From Acetatifactor sp. (GTDB lineage: Bacteria; Bacillota; Clostridia; Lachnospirales; Lachnospiraceae), in the NCBI GenBank assembly GCA_022511465.1, contig JAFLRM010000013.1, positions 1 to 64,000 of the forward strand: 64,000 nucleotides of DNA. Direction: 5' to 3'. Positions 16,634 through 25,876 of this stretch are shown here, piece by piece. Under the pieces are notes generated by a model. That model ran no database searches, had not been told where the DNA came from, and was given only the letters and a program-made list of their open reading frames with translations. Position 1 is the first letter of the stretch. The number at the start of each line of letters is the position of its first letter. Made by a program: the position numbers and the translations under genes.

Positions 16634-17188
16634 ATGCCGAACCAAAAGAATACAAGACAGGCAGCCCCCAGGCTGTCCAATGAAAAGATGAACCAGATCA
16701 CGAGGGAATCCATCTGCCGGGCCATGCTCCTGCTCCTAAAGGAGAAGGACTTTCAGAGCATTTCCATCACGGAGCTGACCCAGAAAGCGGGCGTGTCCCG
16801 CAACGGTTTCTACCGCAATTATGATGCCAAGGAGGATATCCTGAGCGAGCTGATCGCCACCTTCAACAAGGGGCTCTTTATTGCCATCGGCTCCCCCGTA
16901 TTCGGACAGGGTGCCCTGGAGTGGTACCATCACCTCTTCTCCGTCCTGCGCAGCCAGTCAAATACCCTGATACGATTGATGGATGCCGGCGCCAGAGGAG
17001 AGTTTCTTCAGACTACGTCGGTCCATCTCTTAAAAAGTCACCCAAACGCCTCCACGGAGGATCACTACCGTCTTCTGGCGTGGAACGGCGCCCTATTAAA
17101 CATCATCCACGACTGGCTTTACTCCGGCATGAAGGAGAGTGATGAGAAGATGGCTCTCCTCTGCAGCGGACTGTTGTATTCCTTCTAA
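16634..17188 (+). CDS. TetR/AcrR-family transcriptional regulator
   Basis: 184 residues. An N-terminal helix-turn-helix is plain: ITRESICRAMLLLLKEKDFQSISITELTQKAGVSRNGFYRNYDAKEDILSEL (about 22-73). The ligand-binding half is helical and resembles the YsiA/DhaS type, with a short C-terminus. It lies convergent to the ABC exporter pair, ending ten bases before the exporter stop, so it may control those genes, although they have their own start at 20595. GGAGTGGTTTT is upstream of the ATG. Confidence 0.85.
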   Translation: MPNQKNTRQAAPRLSNEKMNQITRESICRAMLLLLKEKDFQSISITELTQKAGVSRNGFYRNYDAKEDILSELIATFNKGLFIAIGSPVFGQGALEWYHHLFSVLRSQSNTLIRLMDAGARGEFLQTTSVHLLKSHPNASTEDHYRLLAWNGALLNIIHDWLYSGMKESDEKMALLCSGLLYSF

Positions 17189-17197
17189 AACAATTTT

Positions 17198-18862
17198 TCA
17201 CATCCGCACAACCTTGTCCGCCAGTTGTATGGTAGAAGGCCTGTGGGCGATCATCAGGATCGTCTGTCTCCCCTGAAGCTTTCTCATAGCGTCATTTACC
17301 AACTGCTCCGACTCGTTGTCCAGAGCCGAAGTGGCCTCATCCAAAAGAAGGATGGGGGCATTTTTCAGGATTGCCCTGGCGATGGCGATCCGTTGTCTCT
17401 GCCCGCCGGACATATTGTTGCCCCGCTCACCTACAATTGTGTCATATCCATTCGGAAATTCCATGATAAAATCATGTGCATTTGCCAGCTTTGCTGCCTG
17501 CATCATATCCTCTTTGGTGGCGGAGGGGTTCCCCAGCAGGATATTCTCCCCGATAGTACCTTGGAACAGATAAGGCTCCTGGGGAACATAGGAAATCTGT
17601 CTGCGCAGTTCCGCAAGCGGTCGTTCCCGCATCCTTATGCCGTTTAACTGCAAATCTCCCGTCTCTATCGGGTACAGTCCCAGAAGCAGCTTGGAAAGAG
17701 TGGTTTTGCCGCAGCCTGAAGGTCCGGTGATGGCTACACACTCTCCTTTTTCCACTTGAAGTGAAAAATCTTTCAGCACCTCCGTGTCCTCACTGTAGGA
17801 GTAAGTTACGTTTTCCACCGAGATTGCCACACTTTTCTCTTTCTCCGGCAAGATGCGGATGTCCGCACGATCTGCCCTCTTCGTATACCAGTTCTCCGGC
17901 TCCCTCTCCTCGTCCAGAAAACTGAAGATATTCTGCGCGTTGGCAAGACACCCCACCAGCTCCGGCATATATTGCCCCATCATCAAAAATTGATAAGTAA
18001 ACGAACCGTACATGGTATAGATTGCTGTCAACGCTCCGAGAGTCGTATACCCTCTGTTCACAAAGTAAATGCCAAGCATCAAAAAAAACAGAGAACAGAG
18101 AAGTTCAAATCCCCTGTCCATGCTCTCCAGACAAGCGGTCAGTATCGTCTTTCCCTTATATTTTTTCGCATAACTTTTATTCTCCTTCATAAAGTCCTTC
18201 AGTATCCCCTTGCCGGCCCGATACATCCGAACCTGTTCCATGCCTTGCAAGAGATCGGACAGACGGCTGGTCATCCTACTGTTACACTGGGAAAGGTCTT
18301 TGCTGACCTTGTGCATAGGCTTAACCAGCAGCATATTTCCTCCCAGCATGACCAGATTCACCGCAACCAGACACAGAGTCAGATGCCAGCTTAAGAAAAA
18401 CATTGGGATCAGGTACACCACAACCTGCAAAAAGGGCATGATCACCCGACGGAAGCGAGAACCATAGATCGCCCCCATACCATTCAGATCATAGGAAACC
18501 TTGGAAATGATCTCCCCGCTGTGATGCTTCTCGTAGTAGGTGTATGGCAGACGCATCTCTGTCTCCAGGACTGATTCCGCCAAGACGCCGTACACTCGCT
18601 TAGCCTCCACGTTATACGCGATGGTAGCGAGCCGGTAACAGAGTAACGACGCCACTCCCACCGCCACGATCACCAGAATGGTAGCGGCAAGGGTCTGGTA
18701 TGCACCGGTCTGGGCAATATCCACCACACTCTTCATCAAAAGAGACTTCATCACAGAGAAGAGGGATGATGTTACACTCATCATAAAAATGGCAAAGAGA
18801 TACACCGGAAGTCTCCTGCCCATTACCTTCATAGATCGGATAAATAATTGAAAGTGATTCAT
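17198..18862 (-). CDS. ABC exporter half-transporter (membrane and ATPase domains), second of a pair
   Basis: 554 residues: six membrane helices in about 1-310, then an ATPase with ITGPSGCGKTTLSKLLL (Walker A), SYVPQEPYLFQGTIGENI (Q-loop), NMSGGQRQRIAIARAI (signature), ILLLDEATSALD (Walker B) and IAHRPSTIQLADKVV. The protein stops soon after the switch His, about 20-30 residues shorter than usual. The ATG overlaps the stop of the partner gene by four bases (ATGA). Together they probably form a heterodimeric drug, peptide or lipid exporter. The substrate is unknown. Confidence 0.9.
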   Translation of the reverse strand: MNHFQLFIRSMKVMGRRLPVYLFAIFMMSVTSSLFSVMKSLLMKSVVDIAQTGAYQTLAATILVIVAVGVASLLCYRLATIAYNVEAKRVYGVLAESVLETEMRLPYTYYEKHHSGEIISKVSYDLNGMGAIYGSRFRRVIMPFLQVVVYLIPMFFLSWHLTLCLVAVNLVMLGGNMLLVKPMHKVSKDLSQCNSRMTSRLSDLLQGMEQVRMYRAGKGILKDFMKENKSYAKKYKGKTILTACLESMDRGFELLCSLFFLMLGIYFVNRGYTTLGALTAIYTMYGSFTYQFLMMGQYMPELVGCLANAQNIFSFLDEEREPENWYTKRADRADIRILPEKEKSVAISVENVTYSYSEDTEVLKDFSLQVEKGECVAITGPSGCGKTTLSKLLLGLYPIETGDLQLNGIRMRERPLAELRRQISYVPQEPYLFQGTIGENILLGNPSATKEDMMQAAKLANAHDFIMEFPNGYDTIVGERGNNMSGGQRQRIAIARAILKNAPILLLDEATSALDNESEQLVNDAMRKLQGRQTILMIAHRPSTIQLADKVVRM

Positions 18863-20595
18863 GCTTCCTCCCCTCTCAAGGGTATTGTCCCTGCAGGCCC
18901 TACCGTGTACAACCGCCGATATACTCCGCCCTTCGCCATCAGCTCCTCATGGGTACCACTCTCCACAATACGCCCGTTCTCAAGCACCATGATCCGATCA
19001 CAGTCCCTTATGGTAGAAAGCCTGTGGGCAATGGTGACACATGTATGCCCCATACTCATATTTCGAATAGCTCTCTGAATCAGCTGCTCCGTCTCCACAT
19101 CGATAGCGGAGGTGGGCTCGTCCAAGAGAAGGATCGGTGCATCCTTTAAGATCGCTCTTGCTATGGAAATCCTCTGCTTCTGCCCACCGGACAGGATCGC
19201 TCCCCGCTCTCCCACGAGAGTCTGATAGCCCTCAGGCAGTGTCATGATAAAATCGTGGATCTCCGCCTTCTTACATGCCTCAACAATCTCTTCATGGGTG
19301 GCGCTCCTGTTTCCGTAAGATACATTCTCCTCAACGGTGGCAGGAAAGAGAAAAACATTTTGGGACACCAGCGCGATCTGCTCTCTGGCCGCCTCCAGAT
19401 CCCACGCTCCAAACTGCCTGCCAAAGAGCTCATAAGCTCCTTCATCAGGCCGATAGAAACCGCAGAGAAGATGGAAGATCGTACTCTTTCCGCCTCCCGA
19501 TTCCCCCACAAAAGCCACGTTTTCCCCCTTCTTTACCTGAAAGGAGATTCCATGAAGCACATCCGTCTCCCGCCCATAGCCAAACCAGACATCCTGAAAG
19601 CGGATAGCTACATCCCCAAAAAGAGGTGTGGTCTCTCCCCCACTGTTTTCTTCACCAGCGGATAATATCTCCTCTATTCTGCCTACGCACACAAACAGTG
19701 TGGAGGCATCCACAAAGGCAAAGGGAAGGCCGATGAAGGCATCCACAAACTTGTTCAACACCAGAATAAAAGCCACCAGATTCCCCAAGCTTAAAATTCC
19801 ATCCTTCACCAGATAGATGGCATACACTGCACAGATAATGTTAGGGAGCCACTGGATCAGCCATTTGACTATATACACTGTGTTAGAAATTCTGGTACGC
19901 TTTCCCTCGTTGTCCACCAGATCCTCTGCCGCTTTGCGCATCTTCTTTCGAAAAACTTCCTCCAACCCAAAGGCCCGCAGGATCAGAACGCCGCTGACCG
20001 CATCCTGCGCGATCTCCGTCATGGTGTCGGACTTTTGCCGGTAAACCTTATTCAGACTCTCTATCTTTTTCACAAAACGGTTGGCGATCCAGAAAATAAT
20101 TGGATAGCAGAGAGCCAGAAGCAAAAGCAGGCTGAAGTTTAACCTGCCTATGTAAGCAGCGTAAATAACCACTGCGATCAGGTTGGTGATCATCTCCGGC
20201 AGCGTGGTGTCCAAAATACTGATGATCTCACTGATGTCTCCGATCATCTTGTTTAGAACCGTAGCCGAATGATTGTTGTCAAAGAAAGAATATTCCATTT
20301 TGTACAGCTTTTCAGCCACCCTGCCCTTGTACTCCGTGCAGACCAGATTGCCATAATGAGATGCTGCAGCCCTCTGTAAGAAAGATGCCACAAAACCAGC
20401 CGCCGTCAAAACCAGAAATTGCAGCAGAAAGGCCTGAAAAGCCACTGCGTTTCCCACTGTCAGCTCGTCAATCACAGTACTGATGATATCGTTTCCACGC
20501 ACGATCGCGAAGTTGACCATTGCAGTCAAAATCATCTGTACTAGCAGAAGAAAGCTGTATTTTCGCATGCATTTGTAAAAGTATTTTTTCTTCAT
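18859..20595 (-). CDS. ABC exporter half-transporter, first of a pair
   Basis: 578 residues from the ATG with ACAGGAGACATC upstream (the open frame continues to 20649). Six membrane helices are followed by an ATPase domain with VGESGGGKSTIFHLL (Walker A), LVSQNVFLFPATVEENV, LSGGQKQRISIARAI (signature), ILLLDEPTSAID (Walker B with Pro-Thr rather than Ala-Thr) and TIAHRLSTI. The catalytic Glu and switch His are present in both subunits, so neither nucleotide site is obviously dead. It is coupled to the downstream partner. Confidence 0.9.
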   Translation of the reverse strand: MKKKYFYKCMRKYSFLLLVQMILTAMVNFAIVRGNDIISTVIDELTVGNAVAFQAFLLQFLVLTAAGFVASFLQRAAASHYGNLVCTEYKGRVAEKLYKMEYSFFDNNHSATVLNKMIGDISEIISILDTTLPEMITNLIAVVIYAAYIGRLNFSLLLLLALCYPIIFWIANRFVKKIESLNKVYRQKSDTMTEIAQDAVSGVLILRAFGLEEVFRKKMRKAAEDLVDNEGKRTRISNTVYIVKWLIQWLPNIICAVYAIYLVKDGILSLGNLVAFILVLNKFVDAFIGLPFAFVDASTLFVCVGRIEEILSAGEENSGGETTPLFGDVAIRFQDVWFGYGRETDVLHGISFQVKKGENVAFVGESGGGKSTIFHLLCGFYRPDEGAYELFGRQFGAWDLEAAREQIALVSQNVFLFPATVEENVSYGNRSATHEEIVEACKKAEIHDFIMTLPEGYQTLVGERGAILSGGQKQRISIARAILKDAPILLLDEPTSAIDVETEQLIQRAIRNMSMGHTCVTIAHRLSTIRDCDRIMVLENGRIVESGTHEELMAKGGVYRRLYTVGPAGTIPLRGEEA

Positions 20596-20680
20596 GATGT
20601 CTCCTGTAAGTCTTTTATGAACAGTATACCAAAATACCCCCCCTGTCAAGAAAAATCAGGTGTCACATTACAATATTGTC

Positions 20681-20720
20681 TTGACAGTATGTATTATTTG
20701 TATTACTATAGTTAATACAA
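20681..20720 (+). promoter_or_regulatory. Promoter with overlapping palindromic operator, gntR operon
   Basis: TTGACA, 17 bases, TACTAT at 20681-20709. A palindrome, TTGTATTA-N6-TTAATACAA, spans 20698-20720 and covers the -10 element. YtrA-type GntR repressors commonly bind such a site in their own promoter, so autoregulation is likely. Confidence 0.6.
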
Positions 20721-20761
20721 ATATTTTTATTGATCATTATCTGCAATAGGAGGAATTGCTT

Positions 20762-21175
20762 ATGATCATCTCCATACGGGACTCCTCAGAGATTCCTATT
20801 TTTCAACAGATTCACAATCAGATCATACAGGGCATCTCGGACGGCAGGCTTAAGCCGGGGGAGCAGCTTCCCACCGTGCGGGCGCTGGCGGACGAGATCG
20901 GCATCAACGCCATGACGGTGAGCAAGGCCTACCAGCTTTTAAAGCAGGAGGGTTATATTCTGGCGGACCGCAGAAACGGCGCCAGAGTCCGGGACGATTT
21001 CTCTCAGGTCAGGGGGTTGTCTCCCTTAAGCCGGGAACTATTGCAGCAGATCATCTCAGAGGCCAAGGTCAGCGGAATGAGCAGGTCAGAGTTTCTCTCA
21101 CTTTGCAGTGAATTATACCCTGAGAACGGCGAGAATCCCGCAGAAAGGAGTAAGCTATGTTCAATCTTATCATAA
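20762..21175 (+). CDS. GntR-family regulator, YtrA type
   Basis: About 137 residues. The N-terminal winged helix-turn-helix is PIFQQIHNQIIQGISDGRLKPGEQLPTVRALADEIGINAMTVSKAYQLLKQEGYILADRRNGARV, followed by a short C-terminal helix pair, as in the YtrA subfamily, which has no large ligand domain. AGGAGG is eight bases before the ATG at 20762. The 3' end overlaps the start of the DUF5808 gene by 19 bases, showing a two-gene operon. It is expected to sense envelope stress or an antimicrobial and to repress its own promoter. Confidence 0.9.
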   Translation: MIISIRDSSEIPIFQQIHNQIIQGISDGRLKPGEQLPTVRALADEIGINAMTVSKAYQLLKQEGYILADRRNGARVRDDFSQVRGLSPLSRELLQQIISEAKVSGMSRSEFLSLCSELYPENGENPAERSKLCSILS

Positions 21176-22545
21176 ATATTTTTATGTTTATCTGTATGTA
21201 TCCGACGCTCCTCATCCTGTACTTTTCTCAAAAGTCGGCCGGTGAGGCCAGAGGTAGCGCGTTGTTTGGCATTCGCTACTCCCCCGATTGGCTGTCCAAA
21301 GAAGAACTGACTCAGATACAGCAAACCTACCGGCGCAGGATGAAGCGCTATACGATCGCTCTGGCACTGTCTCCTTTTGTGTTCCTGCCGATTCCCTACA
21401 TTTCCATCTCTATCACCCTGTGGATGGCATGGCTCCTTATTGCGATTGTCCTAATGCTCCTTCCCTACGCCCAGGGCTTTAACCGGATGAAGGCATTAAA
21501 ACGCCTGCGTGCAGTACCCGCCGAACAGTCAAACAACACTCTCTACGAGATAAAGGACGCAGGGAATATCCGCACACTGTATCCCGCAGATTGGTTTCCT
21601 CTGGTGGCTATCAATCTGATCCTGCCCGCCTTCACCCTCTTCCACTTTCGCGGAGAACGGCTCTGGTCTTATAGCATAGTCATCCTGACCTTTTCACTGA
21701 GCACCCTTCTGCTGGTGGGGTGCGCACTCTGGATGGATCGCATGAAAACACAGGTCATCAGCCGGGATAGCGACATAAATGTGAACTTTGCCCGCGCGAA
21801 CAAAAAGCTCTGGAAAGGTTTTTGGCTGGTAAACTGTTGGGCTATGACGGCATACACTGCCCTGATGTTAATTTACCTCTTGTCTCCCAACCCTTCCGAT
21901 CGGATGAGTTTCTATCTGATCCTGGGCGGGAGCATCGGTCTCTGTATCTTTATGTTTTTGCTGATTGCCCGCCTCGCTGCCAAAATAACCAGGCTGAACC
22001 ATCTTTACGACGAGAAGGCGGACTTTGTCCCTGAGCAGGATGAGAAGGGCTGGATCGGCGGCATCTTCTACTATAATCCGCAGGACCACCACACCATGGT
22101 TGCAAATCGGGCAGGCATAGGCACCACATGCAATATGGCGACACCTTTTGGAAAGGGGATCGCTATATTCACCGCTCTGTGTTTACTTGTGATCCCCCTC
22201 TCCTCCATTTGGCTCATGCTGGAGGAGTTTACTCCCCCGAAACTGACGCTGCAGGACGATGCCCTGATGGCATCCCATATCAATGCGGAGTACACCGTTC
22301 CTCTGGAGGATATCGAATTTCTGGCACTTCTCACAGAGCTCCCAAAGAGTACCAAAGTAGTGGGCACCAATATGCCCGCACTGGAGAAGGGAACTTTTAG
22401 AAACAGCACTGACGGACGTGTGCAGGAATGCTTAAACCCCATGCTTGAGTATTTCCTGCGGGTGGAGACCGCAGACACCATCTACTATCTAAGCAGCTAC
22501 GATGATGACGCTACTCTGGAAATTTATGAGAGCCTGTGTCAATAA
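21157..22545 (+). CDS. DUF5808-domain multi-pass membrane protein
   Basis: 462 residues with about seven hydrophobic segments. The central motif DEKGWIGGIFYYNPQDHHTMVANRAGIGTTCNMATPFGK (about 300-338) is the DUF5808 signature. A soluble C-terminal domain after the last helix (about 365-462) has TVPLEDIEFLALLTELP and resembles a PH-like bacterial domain. Such proteins often sit behind YtrA-type GntR regulators in Firmicutes. Biochemical function is unknown; a role in envelope stress sensing is inference from context only. Confidence 0.75.
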   Translation: MFNLIINIFMFICMYPTLLILYFSQKSAGEARGSALFGIRYSPDWLSKEELTQIQQTYRRRMKRYTIALALSPFVFLPIPYISISITLWMAWLLIAIVLMLLPYAQGFNRMKALKRLRAVPAEQSNNTLYEIKDAGNIRTLYPADWFPLVAINLILPAFTLFHFRGERLWSYSIVILTFSLSTLLLVGCALWMDRMKTQVISRDSDINVNFARANKKLWKGFWLVNCWAMTAYTALMLIYLLSPNPSDRMSFYLILGGSIGLCIFMFLLIARLAAKITRLNHLYDEKADFVPEQDEKGWIGGIFYYNPQDHHTMVANRAGIGTTCNMATPFGKGIAIFTALCLLVIPLSSIWLMLEEFTPPKLTLQDDALMASHINAEYTVPLEDIEFLALLTELPKSTKVVGTNMPALEKGTFRNSTDGRVQECLNPMLEYFLRVETADTIYYLSSYDDDATLEIYESLCQ

Positions 22546-22595
22546 TGACACAGGCTCCTCACTCACTCTATTCGCGTGCTATACGGTGCAACACA

Positions 22596-23825
22596 CTATC
22601 CATTCACATATACATTCATCACTTCTCGGATATCCAAATATTCCTCTAAAATTTGCATTCCCCCATAAGTCTTGTTAAAACGGGGATCCATCTCAAAATG
22701 AACCCGGCTCTCCCTTCGTTCCCCCGGAAGCACCAACGCAGAGAGAGTCACCGGATAACTGACTTCCCCGTCCATCTCCCTCTCTCTCATCTCACACAGG
22801 AGAAGATGATAGACAAGCTGTTTATAATCCAGGCCGTGTATATGCGTATAATATTTTGCGTCAAAAATATATTGAGAGTTCCCTTTAGCCGCATACGCAT
22901 CCAGTTCAATATACTGATCCTCGATCGCCTTGTTGGGATAAAATTTCCGCTTTGCAAAGGGAAGATGCCATGATCTCTCTTTATTAAAGACGATATGCCC
23001 CTGCTCCACCCCACAGAAGTATTTCCGCAAATACTCCGACACCATATCCTCCCAAACAGCAGAAAAGGTATCGCATTTCCAGTAATAACAGCCACCCTCG
23101 CGGATCAGAGAATAGAAGATGACCAGATGATCGATCAGGGACAGCAGTTCATCCCGAAACACCTGCTCCCGCAGCCGGAGCAATCTCTCCACCACAGACC
23201 TTCTCTCCCTCAGATAGTCAAACTCCGGAAATGTCAGTCCCGTCTGGGGAAGCTTCAAAAAACTTCCAAATTTGTCGAGAGTGTAGTTGATGGCAAAGAC
23301 CATACATTCCGTCAAGAAAGTAGAAAAAACATACTTCTGCTTATAATACAGGGGATACATGACAACCTTTCCTCCGGCCAGATAGGTTCCTGCGCGCCGA
23401 ATTGTCTCCTTCCAGCTGATCCGCCCATCCACACCGGCTTTGACCAGGCTCCGCTCCTCCACATACAGTCCAAACCTCCGGTAATAGTCATAAATGCCAA
23501 AAAAGGCTGCAAAGGGATAATTTGACCGGAAACTATTGCCGTACTGATCTCCCAAATAACAATCAGGATGGCGCTGCCTGTGCTTATTGATCACACGAAA
23601 CAAAAACTCCGAATCAGCCTCAACATCCTTCACTGTAAAGTGTTTTGGAAACACAGCCATCATGTCATTCTCATCGTTGGTCAAAAAGCCCACAAAATTG
23701 TACGCCTGCTGATCGCCTGTACCGGGCAATCCTGTCAAATCTTTTGCCGTATTTATCCGAAAACCCAGCTCTTCTATCTTTTGTTGATCAAAGGGTTGTC
23801 CATCGTTCTCCCAGACAATAATCAT
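22596..23825 (-). CDS. LlaJI-family restriction endonuclease subunit
   Basis: 409 residues. The C-terminal third holds a PD-(D/E)xK nuclease signature: QYIELDAYAAKGNSQYIFDAKYY, with Asp309, Asp322 and Lys324. The surrounding sequence resembles the LlaJI restriction family (PF09563), which also includes the YdjA subunit of BsuMI, and its place directly after a McrB-type ATPase is as in those systems. The N-terminal half (MIIVWENDGQPFDQQKIEELGF, LGDQYGNSFRSNYPFAAFFGIYDYY) is probably the DNA- or partner-binding part. It starts four bases after the ATPase stop, with GGGAGTG upstream. It should cut unmethylated target DNA together with the ATPase. Confidence 0.8.
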   Translation of the reverse strand: MIIVWENDGQPFDQQKIEELGFRINTAKDLTGLPGTGDQQAYNFVGFLTNDENDMMAVFPKHFTVKDVEADSEFLFRVINKHRQRHPDCYLGDQYGNSFRSNYPFAAFFGIYDYYRRFGLYVEERSLVKAGVDGRISWKETIRRAGTYLAGGKVVMYPLYYKQKYVFSTFLTECMVFAINYTLDKFGSFLKLPQTGLTFPEFDYLRERRSVVERLLRLREQVFRDELLSLIDHLVIFYSLIREGGCYYWKCDTFSAVWEDMVSEYLRKYFCGVEQGHIVFNKERSWHLPFAKRKFYPNKAIEDQYIELDAYAAKGNSQYIFDAKYYTHIHGLDYKQLVYHLLLCEMREREMDGEVSYPVTLSALVLPGERRESRVHFEMDPRFNKTYGGMQILEEYLDIREVMNVYVNG

Positions 23826-23829
23826 GTGA

Positions 23830-24834
23830 TCACACTCCCATGTATGAATACGCCATAGCTCCCGGTCTCAGGAAACCCTCTAGAAACTCTTGTCCAAACA
23901 CTTTGACCTTGCCATATCCTACATACAGATCCTCGTAGCTGTTTACGGAGGAGTCAAATAGCTGCACTCTGCCGGAGAAAGCAGAGGTTCCCTGTACATC
24001 CTGCCAGAGATACAAGAGTAACTTGTTGCGGATCAAGTCGTCAATTTCCTCCTTTGCCCTTGACACCTCCGATGGCTCAACCGCATAGGAAGCCTCTGTT
24101 ATCTTTGTGCCAAAGTCTATAAAAAATTGTCCTACCTGCTTATCCTCACTGCGGCCCAGTCCGTTTGTCTTATCCGTGATAAAGCGGTTTAGCGCCATAT
24201 AAAAGGACTGCCAATTTGTCTCCAGATCATGCTCACGCTCATCATCCATGGCTATGTATAGTTTAGGATTGTTAAGCGCTGCAAGACGCTTTCCCGTTTT
24301 CATGTCCACCGCAGGACTCGTCGGCACATATTCCCAGGAAAAACGTCTCTTAAAGGCCGTATCCATGGGAAAGACATTTTGATCGTTCATATTGACGGTG
24401 CATAAAATATTAAAGTTCGACGGCAAGATGATCTCGTCCGTGGTAAGCTCTAAAATTTGATCTGCCACATTCTGATTTCTGACCGGATATTTACTTTTAA
24501 AGTGAGAGTCCCTGTCAAGCAGCTGGAAAATGTCTCCAAAAATAGCCGACACATTTCCTCTTGACAGTTCTTCCAGAACGAGATACACTTCTTCGCTAAA
24601 GTCCGAAAACGCCTCCGCAAGCGCCTTTGTAAAAGGCCCCGGGTGGAACGGAAAATTCACCCCTCCGTCCGGCAGACTCTCCGGAAGAAGCTGTCCAACA
24701 AAATCAGAGTAGGCATATTCCGGATGAATCGTCACACGAAAAATTTTTTCCTCTCTGACACCTTCCAACTTCTTTTGAATGAGATGACTTTTCCCTGTGC
24801 CGGGTGCTCCAAAATAGATCCTCTGCTCGTGCAT
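23830..24834 (-). CDS. McrB-type AAA+ ATPase of the restriction system
   Basis: 334 residues, essentially a bare AAA+ motor. Walker A FGAPGTGKS is at 8-16, Walker B VYLVLEELSRGN at about 83-94, and the McrB-specific stretch FNILCTVNMNDQNVFPMDTAFKRRFSWEYV at about 141-170 carries the sensor Asn and Arg finger. No N-terminal DNA-recognition domain precedes the motor, unlike McrB, so target recognition must reside elsewhere, perhaps in the 330-residue upstream protein. Relatives include LlaJI R1 and BsuMI YdiS, which hydrolyse nucleotide to drive cleavage with a partner nuclease. It starts 13 bases after the upstream stop, with AAAGGAG. Confidence 0.85.
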   Translation of the reverse strand: MHEQRIYFGAPGTGKSHLIQKKLEGVREEKIFRVTIHPEYAYSDFVGQLLPESLPDGGVNFPFHPGPFTKALAEAFSDFSEEVYLVLEELSRGNVSAIFGDIFQLLDRDSHFKSKYPVRNQNVADQILELTTDEIILPSNFNILCTVNMNDQNVFPMDTAFKRRFSWEYVPTSPAVDMKTGKRLAALNNPKLYIAMDDEREHDLETNWQSFYMALNRFITDKTNGLGRSEDKQVGQFFIDFGTKITEASYAVEPSEVSRAKEEIDDLIRNKLLLYLWQDVQGTSAFSGRVQLFDSSVNSYEDLYVGYGKVKVFGQEFLEGFLRPGAMAYSYMGV

Positions 24835-24847
24835 CGCCTGCTCCTTT

Positions 24848-25840
24848 CTACTGTCCTATGTATTTTTCAAGATAGCGGAGCAGTATCTCACATCTCCGCA
24901 TCTTGTCGCTGTTTGCTGTAAACTGATCTCTGTACTGTTCACAAAAGTCTCTATATTCTGAAATATCCACCCGGTATCCCTGATCATATGCCGCTATTGT
25001 CATCGGATAGATCATCATCCAATAAAATTTTTCTCCGCTGCCGTTGAAATTGTACTTTCCGCCTTGTAGTTTCAATTTTTCCAAAATACCTGTCTGTCTG
25101 ACTCTAAACTCCTTTTTGGTAAAATCAATGCTCATGTATGGATTCTCAAACCGGTCCTCGTTCCTGTCATAGCAATCTTTAAATTGTGCATCATACTTTT
25201 CCAAAAAGAGCTTCAGATCCCTCGGCACACTTTTTAGGTCTATTTTATGACGGTGCAATTCCCTGAAAACATCCACATAGGCAATATCGACAAACGCAAG
25301 AGATGCTATATTTTCCCGAATGGTCGCGGCCGTGATCCCTGGCTGTGAAGCGTTGATCACATATACAGGATGGTTCGTCGCCGTATAACATGGTGAATCT
25401 AAGTATTCTTCCATGTAATCGATCAAAGTTGGAAACAGTGTCTGAGAGATCATGGTGTTGCGCCCTTCGCTCCTCTCCTCCGAGCTGGGCAGAGGCATAT
25501 AAACATAAGCGAATATGCGCCGGGCAAACATTCCCTCGCCTTCTGTATAAATATAATACTCCTTTTCCCGAAATCTCCGGACACTCGACGTATCTATCTC
25601 TACGTCTTCCACGATCACGCCGGAGGTGATCCCAACCTTCGTTCTGGGGAACTGCCCTTTGATATCGCCATACTCCACCGCCGCAATATGCAACTTTGGA
25701 TGGAATTCATTCAATGCCTTTATAATACTTTTCTCAAAATAAAGTTGTTTTTCCCCCGTGGGCACAATCATGATAGCCTTCCGGAACGCCTCCGGATAAC
25801 CACCCTGCTTTCGGTTGTCCAATAGTAACTTTCTCTTCAC
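24848..25840 (-). CDS. Unrecognised restriction-operon protein, by position like BsuMI YdiR
   Basis: 330 residues beginning at a GTG with GGGGAAGATCA upstream. It is soluble, without signal peptide or membrane helix. Visible pieces are VPTGEKQLYFEKSIIKALNEFHPKL, KVGITSGVIVEDVEIDTSSVRRFREKEYYIY, VINASQPGITAATIRENIASLAFVDIAYVDV, and a C-terminal helical part with YMSIDFTKKEFRVRQTGILEKLKLQGGKYNFNGSGEKFYWMMIYPMTIAAYDQGYRV. I recognise no catalytic motif. Its place between methylase and ATPase, and a length close to that of YdiR in the three-subunit BsuMI nuclease, suggest a specificity or regulatory subunit. That is inference. Confidence 0.6.
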   Translation of the reverse strand: MKRKLLLDNRKQGGYPEAFRKAIMIVPTGEKQLYFEKSIIKALNEFHPKLHIAAVEYGDIKGQFPRTKVGITSGVIVEDVEIDTSSVRRFREKEYYIYTEGEGMFARRIFAYVYMPLPSSEERSEGRNTMISQTLFPTLIDYMEEYLDSPCYTATNHPVYVINASQPGITAATIRENIASLAFVDIAYVDVFRELHRHKIDLKSVPRDLKLFLEKYDAQFKDCYDRNEDRFENPYMSIDFTKKEFRVRQTGILEKLKLQGGKYNFNGSGEKFYWMMIYPMTIAAYDQGYRVDISEYRDFCEQYRDQFTANSDKMRRCEILLRYLEKYIGQ

Positions 25841-25876
25841 TGATCTTCCCCTTTTCCAGTACCTTAAGTTCTTTAT

